A DNA stretch of 29,606 nt from an uncultured Bacilli bacterium (GCA_934098345.1 CAKONX010000007.1:1-29606); one strand, 5' to 3'. Positions 15,523 through 23,659 are shown, numbered from the stretch's first letter. Translations and numbers: made by a program. Notes: generated by a model not told the origin, from the letters alone.

Positions 15523-16239
15523 CTATTTAGCTTTATTTGTATAATATCTTTTTTTCTTATGTGTATTTTTTTCTTCTACTTTTTCTTCTTTTAAATTCTT
15601 TTTCATATCAGCTATAACTTCTTCAGTTTTAGAAGCTTTTAAATCAGATAACTCTAAATCTTTTTTATCAAGTTCTTTACTTAAATTATAACCATTTTCT
15701 AGAAGCATTTTAATAATAACTGCAATAAACACAAATAAAAGTCCACTTACATTAACATCTGCAAAATCTAACATACCTACACTTATAACTAATAAAAATT
15801 TGATTACTGGTAAGAAAAATGCAAGTAATAAAGTTTTAGGAATAATGCGTTCAAGTATTAAAATATTATCTTTAGTATAAATATTACCATTTGCAAATGA
15901 TTTAAATACAACTCTAAAATCTGTAGTAATCATATAAAGTAATGCATAATTAACTGAAACAGCAAAACCTAAACCAACTGTACCAATTAAAGCTTTAGTT
16001 TTTCCAATAATTTCAATAACAGTACTTGCATCAGCAAATGAATAAGATGTAATTGCTGATACCATTGATATGAAGAAATTACTTGGTGTAGTGGCATTTT
16101 CAATTAAATTCATAATAAGTAGTCCAATAGTTAATGCTGAAATAACAACACATATTGAAAGAGAAAGCCACTTCATTATAAATAATACAAAATCAATAAA
16201 ACTTAAAACTAACTTATTTTCATAACTTACATTTTTCAT
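15523..16239 (-). CDS. Four-helix membrane protein with charged C-terminal tail
   Basis: The 238-residue product has about four membrane helices (near residues 15-40, 75-100, 125-150 and 160-180). A cytoplasmic, strongly charged coiled-coil tail follows (ELDKKDLELSDLKASK and further Lys/Glu runs). A segment FKSFANGNIYTKDNILILERI between helices resembles the corresponding loop of DUF2975-type membrane proteins, but I would not name it on that basis. The start at ATG 16239 is set by AAGGAAGTG just upstream; an in-frame start 36 bases earlier has no ribosome-binding site. Its stop lies 14 bases before the pyrophosphatase start codon, so both belong to one transcript. Confidence 0.65.
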   Translation of the reverse strand: MKNVSYENKLVLSFIDFVLFIMKWLSLSICVVISALTIGLLIMNLIENATTPSNFFISMVSAITSYSFADASTVIEIIGKTKALIGTVGLGFAVSVNYALLYMITTDFRVVFKSFANGNIYTKDNILILERIIPKTLLLAFFLPVIKFLLVISVGMLDFADVNVSGLLFVFIAVIIKMLLENGYNLSKELDKKDLELSDLKASKTEEVIADMKKNLKEEKVEEKNTHKKKRYYTNKAK

Positions 16240-16282
16240 AAAACACTTCCTTATTCTATAAAGATAATAACACATTTAAAAG

Positions 16283-16308
16283 ATAAAAAAAAGAGTTATT
16301 CACTCTTT
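16283..16308 (-). terminator. Intrinsic terminator of uvrB
   Basis: Minus-strand AAAGAGT (16308-16302) and ACTCTTT (16296-16290) pair with a 5-nt loop, then a T-run. The uvrB stop codon sits at the loop/stem boundary. Confidence 0.8.
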
Positions 16309-18245
16309 AATTCAAATAAAATATCTCTTAATTCCATTGCTCTTTCAAAGTCCAAATTCTTAGCTGCTTCTTTCATTTCTTGTTCAATATTAGATGCAAT
16401 TAATTCTTTATCTTTTTTATTCATTTTCTTGTTTTCAATAATCTTTTCTTCATCTGTATTACTTATAACTTCTTTTATTTCTTTAATAATTGTTTTAGGT
16501 GTAATACCATGATCTAAATTGTATTTTTCTTGAATACTTCTTCTTCTCTTAGTTTCTTCAATTGCAATCTTCATAGAATCACTTATTGTATCTGCATACA
16601 TTATTACATGTCCATTTGCATTTCTTGCACAACGACCAATTATTTGGATTAATGATCTATCACTTCTTAAGAATCCTTGTTTATCTGCATCCATTATGGC
16701 AATTAATGAAACTTCTGGTAAATCAATTCCTTCTCTAAGTAAATTAATACCAACTAAGCAGTCATATTTACCCATTCTTAATTCTCTTATAATTTTTAAT
16801 CTTTCTAAAGTATGAACTTCACTATGAAGATATTGAACTTTTATACCAACACTTTTTAAATAAGATGTTAATTCTTCAGCCATACGTATTGTTAAAGTTG
16901 TAACAAGTACTCTTTCATTTTTAGCAATACGCTTTCTTATTTCTTCAATTAAATCATCTATTTGACCTTCAGTTTTCTTAACTTCAATAGTTGGATCTAG
17001 TAAACCAGTAGGCCTAATGATTTGTTCAACACACTTACCATCAACAAGTCCAAGTTCATAATCACCAGGTGTTGCTGAAACATAAATTACTTGATTAAGT
17101 TTTTCATTAAATTCATCAAATTTTAAAGGTCTGTTATCCATAGCACTTGGTAAACGGAAACCATAATCAACAAGTGTTTGCTTACGCATTCTATCTCCAT
17201 TATACATACCTCTTATTTGAGGAACAGTAACATGAGATTCATCAATTACAAGCAAGAAATCTTTAGGAAAAAAATCAATTAATGTTGATGGAGTTTCACC
17301 TTCATCTCTTAAAGCAAGATGTCTTGAATAATTTTCTATTCCATGACAAAATCCTGTTTCTCTTAACATTTCCAAATCATAGATACATCTTTCTCTAAGT
17401 CTTTGTTCTTCAAGAAGTTTATGATTATCAATTAATTCTTTACTTCTTTTATGAAGTTCATCTTCAATTCTATTACAAGCTTCTTCTAATTTATCTTTAT
17501 TTGTTACAAAGTGTGTTGCTGGAAATAAAGTTACACTTTTTTTAGATTTAATGATTGTACCGGTTAAAATATCAAATTCACTTATTCTATCTACCTCATC
17601 ACCAAATAATTCAATACGTATTCCATTTTTCTTTTCAGCAATTGGAACTATATCAATTGTATCTCCATTAGCTCTAAAAGTTCCTCTATGAAAATCAATT
17701 TGATTTCTTTCATAATTCATATCAATTAATCTATTTAATAAATCATTTCTTGAAATAATATCTCCTTTATTTAAAATTAACATATGATTTTTATAATCAT
17801 CAGGATCTCCTATTCCATATATACAAGATACACTTGAAACAACGATTACATCATCATGAGTAAGTAACGCACTTGTTGCTGAATGTCTTAATTCGTCTAT
17901 TTCATCATTTATACTTGCATCTTTTTCAATATATGTATCACTTGATGGCACATATGCTTCTGGTTGATAATAATCATAATAAGATACAAAATACTCAACA
18001 CGATTTTCAGGAAATAATTCTTTTAATTCGGAATATAATTGACCAGCTAAAGTTTTATTATGAGCAAGAACTAATGTTGGTTTATTTGTTTTTGCAATAA
18101 CATTAGCAATAGTAAATGTTTTACCTGTACCTGTTGCACCCAAAAGGACTTGGTCTCTTTTTCCTTCATTTATTCCTTCAACAAGCTCTTTTATTGCCTC
18201 TGGTTGGTCTCCATTTGGTTCATATTTTGAAACTAGTTTAAACAT
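16296..18245 (-). CDS. uvrB: Excinuclease ABC subunit B
   Basis: The 649-residue product is full-length UvrB, the damage-verifying helicase-like subunit of nucleotide excision repair. It shows Walker A GATGTGKT (residues 36-43), the damage-probing beta-hairpin YYDYYQPEAYVP (89-100), and the DESH Walker B box. RPTGLLDP and the conserved GRCARN helicase motif VI follow, with a C-terminal UVR domain (about 612-648, AAKNLDFERAMELRD) that contacts UvrC. AAGGAGGT precedes the ATG. uvrA, its usual neighbour, is not in the window. Upstream of the gene lies an accessory island whose repeats run into the uvrB promoter region, so that insertion may have affected its regulation. Confidence 0.97.
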   Translation of the reverse strand: MFKLVSKYEPNGDQPEAIKELVEGINEGKRDQVLLGATGTGKTFTIANVIAKTNKPTLVLAHNKTLAGQLYSELKELFPENRVEYFVSYYDYYQPEAYVPSSDTYIEKDASINDEIDELRHSATSALLTHDDVIVVSSVSCIYGIGDPDDYKNHMLILNKGDIISRNDLLNRLIDMNYERNQIDFHRGTFRANGDTIDIVPIAEKKNGIRIELFGDEVDRISEFDILTGTIIKSKKSVTLFPATHFVTNKDKLEEACNRIEDELHKRSKELIDNHKLLEEQRLRERCIYDLEMLRETGFCHGIENYSRHLALRDEGETPSTLIDFFPKDFLLVIDESHVTVPQIRGMYNGDRMRKQTLVDYGFRLPSAMDNRPLKFDEFNEKLNQVIYVSATPGDYELGLVDGKCVEQIIRPTGLLDPTIEVKKTEGQIDDLIEEIRKRIAKNERVLVTTLTIRMAEELTSYLKSVGIKVQYLHSEVHTLERLKIIRELRMGKYDCLVGINLLREGIDLPEVSLIAIMDADKQGFLRSDRSLIQIIGRCARNANGHVIMYADTISDSMKIAIEETKRRRSIQEKYNLDHGITPKTIIKEIKEVISNTDEEKIIENKKMNKKDKELIASNIEQEMKEAAKNLDFERAMELRDILFELKSE

Positions 18246-18271
18246 AAATTACCTCCTTTTTAATTATTTGT

Positions 18272-18300
18272 ATTTTATCATTTTATATACAATAAAACAA
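18272..18300 (-). promoter_or_regulatory. Promoter of uvrB
   Basis: Minus-strand TTGTTT (18300-18295), 17-bp spacer ending in TGA, TAAAAT (18277-18272). The -35 box is part of the right arm of the hairpin formed by the 38-bp repeat copy at 18304-18341. Confidence 0.55.
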
Positions 18301-18303
18301 GGC

Positions 18304-18341
18304 AATCACCAATATACCTTGTTCTTATTATTATCAAATTT
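18304..18341. repeat. 38-bp direct repeat, copy 1 (upstream of uvrB)
   Basis: This segment is identical over 38 bp to 19816-19853. On the minus strand its AATAAGAACAAGG end pairs with CCTTGTTTTATT just beyond the repeat (18303-18292), making a hairpin with loop TATATTGGTGATTG. Together with the neighbouring repeat 18345-18428 it looks like a cassette scar. Confidence 0.85.
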
Positions 18342-18344
18342 AAG

Positions 18345-18428
18345 TTAAAATTTTTTTTCAATTGATTTTAATATAATACTACGTTAATCATACAATTATC
18401 ATGAATTTCACAAATTTACTAAATAAAA
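18345..18428. repeat. Diverged repeat of about 85 bp, copy A (between the 378-residue gene and uvrB)
   Basis: By eye this segment is roughly three-quarters identical to 20802-20886, sharing for example TTTTATTTAG, ATGATAATTG and TAGTATT (minus strand) in the same order and spacing. It runs from the stop codon of the 378-residue gene to the 38-bp repeat. Confidence 0.75.
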
Positions 18429-19565
18429 CTAGATAGTTTTCAATAATCTCCTTATAACTAAAAGATCTTCTGGATATTCTTTTAAACAATGGTTATCTTC
18501 ATCAATAATAAATGGGGGTATAAATTCTATTTGCCATCCATTATTTACATATTCCTCGAATTCGATTTCATAATTTATACAACTGGTTGTAATTGTTTTT
18601 TCGAGCATTGATTCGATTTTATGGAAACCACAACATCTAACTAATACATCTCTAATATCATTATTAGTCCAATGTAATAGTTTTTCAATTTCATCTTTTG
18701 GGTTTTTAGTATATATACATAAATCTTCAAAAAATCTATAAAAACATGCTTGAGCATTAATTATACCTAGAATTAATTGGATTACATGTTTTTCCCTCGT
18801 TATTGGTATTCCGTTAATTGACTCTAAATACGCTGGTTGACTTATATAATTTAAAAACACTTTAAATTGGTCTGCTGTTATATAACCATTTTCTTTTATT
18901 TTTTTAGATATGTTCAAATATCCATTTGAATTTTCATGATTATCTAATATAATTTCATTATTATCTATAGAATTTTTAATCTTATTATAATTAAATGCTA
19001 AATTTCTACTTTTATGTCCATCTCCTCCAGGATTATATAGATATCCATTAGACGTTATATACCATGCATCTAATTGATATATATTATCTACCTTATTTGG
19101 ATTATAATGAATAGTATTGTATTTTTTTAATTCATCTATTGCAACATTAATTGCATTATTAAACAAAGTATAATATTGTTCATTGCTTGGAAATAAATCT
19201 ATATATAAGAAGGATAATCTTTTTATTAAGTATAAATAATCTTCTATTGCTCTAGAAGAAAAATTTATTTTCTTATATTCTTCTAATATCAAATAAAATT
19301 CTTCTCTTATACTTTCAAATTCACTATAAGCATAACAGGCATTATCGTAATCAATATACATATTATTTTTAAACCATTCATCAATATTGAAATCTTTAAA
19401 AATAGTAATTAAAAATTCACTATTTTTAAATAAATCTGCATATTTTTCTATAAATGAAAATGGTATCTTATAATCAAATAATTCTTTTTCACCTCTATCT
19501 TGAATATCTACTAAAGGTAAATAATAATTCAATCTATTTTCTAATTCTTTATAATATTTAATCAT
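18429..19565 (-). CDS. Hypothetical protein of the island beside uvrB
   Basis: The 378-residue product has no signal peptide or membrane helix and is rich in Tyr, Asn, Ile, Asp and Glu, with low GC even for this genome. Recognisable stretches are DAWYITSNGYLYNPGGDGHKS (about 167-187), a Cys pair in VLVRCCGFHK (about 309-318), and an aromatic, acidic C-terminal segment with GWQIEFIPPFIIDEDNH. None matches a family I can name. AAGGAATGA precedes the ATG. A candidate promoter (TTGAAA-N16-TCTAAT, 19691-19664) would leave a leader of about 90 bases. The gene sits between two copies of the 38-bp repeat, in a cassette absent from ordinary uvrB surroundings, so an accessory (defence, toxin/immunity or phage-derived) role is plausible but unproven. 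Confidence 0.65.
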   Translation of the reverse strand: MIKYYKELENRLNYYLPLVDIQDRGEKELFDYKIPFSFIEKYADLFKNSEFLITIFKDFNIDEWFKNNMYIDYDNACYAYSEFESIREEFYLILEEYKKINFSSRAIEDYLYLIKRLSFLYIDLFPSNEQYYTLFNNAINVAIDELKKYNTIHYNPNKVDNIYQLDAWYITSNGYLYNPGGDGHKSRNLAFNYNKIKNSIDNNEIILDNHENSNGYLNISKKIKENGYITADQFKVFLNYISQPAYLESINGIPITREKHVIQLILGIINAQACFYRFFEDLCIYTKNPKDEIEKLLHWTNNDIRDVLVRCCGFHKIESMLEKTITTSCINYEIEFEEYVNNGWQIEFIPPFIIDEDNHCLKEYPEDLLVIRRLLKTI

Positions 19566-19663
19566 ATAATCATTCCTTGATAATCAAAACTTAAATGATA
19601 TTAAAAAAGTCTCTTTTTATTGATTAATAATATATCACATATTATCATTATTATCATTTTTTT

Positions 19664-19691
19664 ATTAGACACGTACAAATACAAATTTCAA
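19664..19691 (-). promoter_or_regulatory. Candidate promoter of the 378-residue gene
   Basis: Minus-strand TTGAAA (19691-19686), 16-bp spacer with TGT before the -10, TCTAAT (19669-19664). The rest of the gap 19566-19815 is AT-rich, with short ATTATCATT-type tandem repeats near 19640-19658 and an A-T hairpin near 19604-19622; I see no gene in it. Confidence 0.35.
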
Positions 19692-19815
19692 TCACAAACT
19701 TAATTATATTATTTAGCTTTATTTAATATTTTTATGATATTTTCAAACGATTAAATAAAAATAAAAGACACTAAATAAAGGAATATTATGTTTATTTCTA
19801 TAATAAGAGCAATGT

Positions 19816-19853
19816 AATCACCAATATACCTTGTTCTTATTATTATCAAATTT
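19816..19853. repeat. 38-bp direct repeat, copy 2 (3' flank of the split gene)
   Basis: Identical to 18304-18341. On the minus strand ATAATAAGA-n-CAA pairs with TTG-n-TCTTATTAT beyond the repeat (to about 19801). The hairpin is therefore retained although the second arm differs from copy 1. It begins directly after the stop codon of the gene at 19854. Confidence 0.85.
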
Positions 19854-20297
19854 TTAATTAAAATTTCTATTCTTTCTTACTAATTTTATCTGATTTAAAC
19901 TTCTATCTCCTTGAATATTATGTTCTTTATATAATTTTAATTGATGATTATATCCTTCATCACTTAGTAAATACTCATTTATTTCTTTTATAAAACCATC
20001 ATCACTTAATCTATTATGTAAGCCTTGTGTATCTTCTACTTCATATAGTGATAATAAATATAATCCTGTAACTCTTTCAAAATAACTACATCCTGTTTTT
20101 TTAATATATCTATTATTAAATACACACATATTTCCTTTTAAAGCACTCATTATTATGTCATGAAAATATTTTTTTAATATTTTATCTTTAGCTGTTTCAT
20201 ATTCATAAATAAAATGTTCTAATGGAATTGTTCCATTTTTTAATATAGTCCAATTTACTAATGGACTAGCAATAATTTTTAAATTATAAATTAACAA
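19854..20297 (-). CDS. Hypothetical protein, probably the 3' half of a split gene
   Basis: The frame is 147 codons long and opens with TTG at 20297, 7 bases inside the end of the upstream frame. It has no convincing ribosome-binding site of its own. The upstream frame reaches the same point through a run of seven A (minus strand, 20308-20302); a -1 shift there, or one extra A, would join both into one protein of about 304 residues. Visible features are ASPLVNWTILKNGTIPLE near the start, CSYFERVTGLYLLSLYE in the middle, and a basic C-terminus IKLVRKNRNFN. No family is recognised. Either this is the second half of a frameshifted gene, or it is expressed by slippage or coupling. Confidence 0.5.
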   Translation of the reverse strand: MLIYNLKIIASPLVNWTILKNGTIPLEHFIYEYETAKDKILKKYFHDIIMSALKGNMCVFNNRYIKKTGCSYFERVTGLYLLSLYEVEDTQGLHNRLSDDGFIKEINEYLLSDEGYNHQLKLYKEHNIQGDRSLNQIKLVRKNRNFN

Positions 20298-20767
20298 TTT
20301 CTTTTTTTAGGAAGCATAGTAAACAATGGCTCAGATGAAGTTCCAATATGAACATTCTGATCTTTAATCAGATTTTCTTTTACCATATCAATATATACTT
20401 TATATAAATTATCCGAATCTATTCTAATAACATATTTCAATAATGTCTCATCATAAATATGTCCATGTTCCCATAATGTTAAAATTTTATCTTCTATTTC
20501 TTGAAATGAATTAACATTATATTTTTCAGCAAATATTATTAAATTATTTAAGTAATTTATAATTTTATGATTTAAATCTTTGTCTACTGAATTGTCTAAA
20601 TATTTTAGAGTCTTATCTATATGTTTAAAATTATCACATATTAATATTTTTTCTTTTATAAATTGAATAGTTTCACTATCTTCTAATACTCCATTTAATA
20701 GAATTAGTAAATAATCCAACTCACAAATCAAATTATAATATTCTTCAATAATAATCATTAATTCCAT
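20291..20767 (-). CDS. Hypothetical protein, probably the 5' half of a split gene
   Basis: The 158-residue product is a mostly helical, acidic, Ile/Leu/Asn-rich protein with no membrane helix and no signal peptide. The ATG at 20767 is chosen because AGGTGA, complementary to the 16S rRNA tail, lies 6 bases before it; the in-frame GTG at 20776 is part of that site. A promoter (20820-20792) is present. The frame ends shortly after seven A with KKRNC, and the following frame continues 3' of it, so the natural product may be longer. No known domain is visible. It belongs to the island between the two repeat copies beside uvrB. Confidence 0.55.
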   Translation of the reverse strand: MELMIIIEEYYNLICELDYLLILLNGVLEDSETIQFIKEKILICDNFKHIDKTLKYLDNSVDKDLNHKIINYLNNLIIFAEKYNVNSFQEIEDKILTLWEHGHIYDETLLKYVIRIDSDNLYKVYIDMVKENLIKDQNVHIGTSSEPLFTMLPKKRNC

Positions 20768-20791
20768 AATTTTCACCTAAAAATCAATAAT

Positions 20792-20820
20792 ATTATACTC
20801 TTTAAAATTTTTTCATTCAA
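20792..20820 (-). promoter_or_regulatory. Promoter of the split gene
   Basis: Minus-strand TTGAAT (20820-20815), 17-bp spacer, TATAAT (20797-20792). It starts inside the diverged repeat copy B; copy A retains the TTGAA but not the -10 box. Confidence 0.65.
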
Positions 20821-20886
20821 CTGATTTCTGTACAATACTAAGTTAATAAGCAATTATCATTTGAGTCTCAAATTTGCTAAATAAAA
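20802..20886. repeat. Diverged repeat of about 85 bp, copy B (upstream of the split gene)
   Basis: Counterpart of 18345-18428 in the same orientation. It spans the upstream region of the split gene, including its -35 box, and reaches the tail of the terminator at 20887-20918. Confidence 0.75.
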
Positions 20887-20918
20887 GAAAGAAGTCGTTT
20901 TATTTTATGACCTCTCTC
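20877..20918 (-). terminator. Terminator of the SAM-enzyme gene
   Basis: Minus-strand GAGAGAGGTC (20918-20909) pairs with GACTTCTTTC (20896-20887) over 10 bp with two G-U wobbles, followed by TTTTATTT. The stretch 20919-21070 behind the gene holds only AT-rich sequence and an AATAAAA/TTTTATT hairpin (20920-20940). Confidence 0.6.
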
Positions 20919-21070
20919 CTAATAAAACATGATTTTATTTAATAAATTATCATATATTCTATCATCTACTTTTTGTACCAATATAAAATTAAACTTTAAT
21001 AACTATAAATTTTGTAATTTTTTTATATCATAAATAATACTTATTATAAAACATAAAAATCCGTTATCAA

Positions 21071-22123
21071 CTATGGAGTAAAAATTTTATTACTTTTACT
21101 ATTTCTATAAGTTAATACCATATTATCATGTTGTTCTAAAAAGCTTTTCTCTACACCTTCGTCATTTTCTACACCTTTTATGATTGAATAACTATAATTG
21201 TCACTTGATTTAAACAATGGTATATTTACAGTCCTTTTTGCCTCTTGTTCTAATATAAATTCTATTAGAAAATTAATTTTTGATTTATCAAATGAAATAC
21301 CAATTTTATCTTTAAAAGCAAGTGTAGCAATTTCAAATAAATAACTTACTTCGATAACTCCATCTTCTGTTAATAAATTACTTAAATTATTAATAAAATC
21401 TTCAACTAATTGAATCGTATTTAAATTTTCTATTTGATCATAAAATTGTAAGACATTACTCAACATAATTAAATCATATTTGCCATTGTATTGTTTTAAA
21501 ACCTCGGTTATTGATAAAGTTTTATAACTAATTATACATTGTTCATTTCTCAATATTCTTTGTAATTTATAATATTCATCTTCATTATAAAAAGATATAT
21601 ATTTTTTTAAATAACTTAAAAGTAGAGTATAATCAGAACAATATAAATCACTTAAAATCAAATCCACACTATCAAAATAATCATATAACGGAGTATAAAA
21701 TGTTTCAACATCTTTAGGTAAATATTTTACAACTTTATCATATAGTTCTTCTGATAAAAGATCTTTAAACAAAGTTCGTTCAGATGAAGATTTATATGTC
21801 TTTATAGTAAAGTATTTTATAAAAGTCTCATAATCTAAAATGATGATAGCCGTTAACATATATTCAAAATATAATCTTTGTAACTCATTTATGTCAAATA
21901 AATCTATTTTACGAGCTCCATTTAAAACCGCTTCTAAACCTTGAGCTCCAGTAGAACCAACTGTTAAGACACTTTCATAATTTTTATATAATTTCATTAA
22001 GTCTCTAACATTTTCTGTTGACGCAATGTATATTGGACTATGAGTTGTATGAGCTGTTTCAGATTTAAAGCCTTCATTTACCATTTCAAATGCTTTTTTA
22101 CGTGTATTGTAAATATCTAACAT
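21071..22123 (-). CDS. SAM-dependent enzyme resembling DUF3419/BtaA aminocarboxypropyl transferases
   Basis: The 350-residue product contains a SAM-binding motif VLTVGSTGAQGLEAVL followed by DLFDINELQRLYFEYML (about 54-95). This is the pattern of DUF3419 proteins (S-adenosylmethionine:diacylglycerol 3-amino-3-carboxypropyl transferase, BtaA type), in which a glycine-poor motif I precedes a D-x-N-x-xQ segment. A second block, DLIMLSNVLQFYD (about 217-229), corresponds to the motif IV region. Nothing in the sequence shows the acceptor, and a BtaB partner is missing here, so a betaine-lipid role is not implied. The ATG at 22123 is taken over an upstream GTG, because AGGGGTGA (including that GTG) is its ribosome-binding site. 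It has its own promoter and terminator. Confidence 0.6.
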   Translation of the reverse strand: MLDIYNTRKKAFEMVNEGFKSETAHTTHSPIYIASTENVRDLMKLYKNYESVLTVGSTGAQGLEAVLNGARKIDLFDINELQRLYFEYMLTAIIILDYETFIKYFTIKTYKSSSERTLFKDLLSEELYDKVVKYLPKDVETFYTPLYDYFDSVDLILSDLYCSDYTLLLSYLKKYISFYNEDEYYKLQRILRNEQCIISYKTLSITEVLKQYNGKYDLIMLSNVLQFYDQIENLNTIQLVEDFINNLSNLLTEDGVIEVSYLFEIATLAFKDKIGISFDKSKINFLIEFILEQEAKRTVNIPLFKSSDNYSYSIIKGVENDEGVEKSFLEQHDNMVLTYRNSKSNKIFTP

Positions 22124-22149
22124 ATAATTCACCCCTTTTTGTGAAGGGT

Positions 22150-22177
22150 ATTATAGCACATTCTATAAAAATTGCAA
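22150..22177 (-). promoter_or_regulatory. Promoter of the SAM-enzyme gene
   Basis: Minus-strand TTGCAA (22177-22172), 16-bp spacer ending in TGC, TATAAT (22155-22150). The predicted leader is only about 20 nt. Confidence 0.75.
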
Positions 22178-22222
22178 CTAATACAAAAGATTAAATTTTA
22201 ACCATTACCAATTAATAAAGTC

Positions 22223-23659
22223 CTAATTTTCTATTTTATATTCAAGTTTTTTAATATCACCACTTAGTAAATCAAACAAATAATTATCTACAAATTCACT
22301 TATAGCAACTTCTAATCCACGATAACCAATATTCATTTCAAATGCTTTATCAACTATATAATTTATAAATTCATCATTAACGTTATACTCAACACCAAGC
22401 ATTTCTAAATATTCATTAAATAATTTTAAATAACTATATTTTCCATTTAATAAAGCATCTTTTAAATCCTTTTTATTTGGTTTATCTAAAGTAATAGTAG
22501 TTTTGATTCTTCCTGCTAGTTCAGGTATCATTCCATATTCTTTCAGCATTTCTCTAGTTATCTCTTTTTCTTTTTCAGACAACTTGCTATACGCTCCAGA
22601 TAAGACAAATGTAATTCTAGATGTATCAAAAGTTATTGGAATTTCTGTAAGTCCTAATCCTTGTTTTACTCTTTTAATAAATTTGCTTCCGTCTAGCATT
22701 TTTAAAATACTTTCTTGAACATCTGTAGTAACTACATGATTTTTGCCATCTTTTACATCACATAGTTTATCAAATTCATCTATAAATATTATTCCGTGTT
22801 CAGTTTTTTCTAAATCATTTTCACATGCATGATATAAATCCAATAAAATATTTTCGATATCTTCGCCTACATATGCGTTTGAAGTATATCTTTTAGCATC
22901 AACAATTATATAAGGCTTATCTAAAATATTTGCAATACTTTCAACCATTAATGTTTTTCCTGTTCCAGTTGGACCAATAAGTAAAATATTACTTTTTAAT
23001 CTTTTAACTGTTTCGATATCAAGTGAAGAATCTGAAAGTGATAAGTTTCTTATAATATTAGCAAGAAATACTTTTAGTTCTTTATCATGGCCAAAGACAA
23101 TATTTTTTAATTCCTCATAATATTCATTTATATGATATTTTTTTACAATACTAGAAAAATCATTAGATGCTTGATTATCTTTATTTTCAACTTTTCCAAG
23201 TAATTGTTTTGCTAAATCTGCATTTAAATTAATTTTTTCTGAAATTCCATTTCTAAATAAGAAATCAAGTTTAGCATTTTTACTCGGAATAAGAAAACGA
23301 TTATACTCTTCCTTTATTCTTTCATCATCAACTTCTTTTAAATCCACCGCTATTCCATCTTGATCTACGAATTCATAAAATTTACCAACTAAAAGGTGCT
23401 TTGCTTTTTCTAATAATTTTTCTTCATCCTCACCACTATAAGAACTTTTTAATTCTACAATATTTACAAATTGATAAACATAATCTTCATTTTCTATAGT
23501 CTTGTTATCTAAATAATTTAATTCTTTAATCTCATAATTTGGAATAATCGCTTTTGTAGCTTTAATTTCTGCATACTTAACATCACAAATCTTTAGAATA
23601 TGCTTTACTTCATTTCCAATTTTAATTTTCTTATGTTCATATACTTTTATTAATTCCAT
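22223..23659 (-). CDS. ClpX-like AAA+ ATPase with an atypical N-terminal domain
   Basis: The 478-residue product carries a full AAA+ module of the ClpX/HslU class. It shows Walker A GPTGTGKT (229-236), a pore-loop region SNAYVGEDIENIL matching the ClpX YVGEDVEN block (260-272), Walker B IIFIDEFDK (290-298), a sensor-1 region FVLSGAYS, an arginine-finger segment PELAGRI (379-385) and sensor 2 GYRGLE (445-450). In place of the ClpX C4 zinc-binding domain it has about 180 residues of unrelated, charged sequence with no Cys cluster. The GFGA-type loop by which ClpX docks to ClpP is not evident. It is therefore probably a specialised unfoldase or remodeller, not the housekeeping ClpX. AAGGAGAT precedes the ATG. 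Confidence 0.75.
   Translation of the reverse strand: MELIKVYEHKKIKIGNEVKHILKICDVKYAEIKATKAIIPNYEIKELNYLDNKTIENEDYVYQFVNIVELKSSYSGEDEEKLLEKAKHLLVGKFYEFVDQDGIAVDLKEVDDERIKEEYNRFLIPSKNAKLDFLFRNGISEKINLNADLAKQLLGKVENKDNQASNDFSSIVKKYHINEYYEELKNIVFGHDKELKVFLANIIRNLSLSDSSLDIETVKRLKSNILLIGPTGTGKTLMVESIANILDKPYIIVDAKRYTSNAYVGEDIENILLDLYHACENDLEKTEHGIIFIDEFDKLCDVKDGKNHVVTTDVQESILKMLDGSKFIKRVKQGLGLTEIPITFDTSRITFVLSGAYSKLSEKEKEITREMLKEYGMIPELAGRIKTTITLDKPNKKDLKDALLNGKYSYLKLFNEYLEMLGVEYNVNDEFINYIVDKAFEMNIGYRGLEVAISEFVDNYLFDLLSGDIKKLEYKIEN

Noticed and set aside
19604..19622. AAAAAG/CTTTTT hairpin in the leader of the 378-residue gene as an attenuator
   Set aside because: A 3-nt loop and an almost all A-T stem make it too weak to claim; such strings are common by chance in this AT-rich spacer.
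22124..22149. Hairpin ACCCTT/AAGGGGT that could hide the ribosome-binding site of the SAM-enzyme gene
   Set aside because: The predicted transcription start lies inside the 5' arm, so most of it would not be transcribed.
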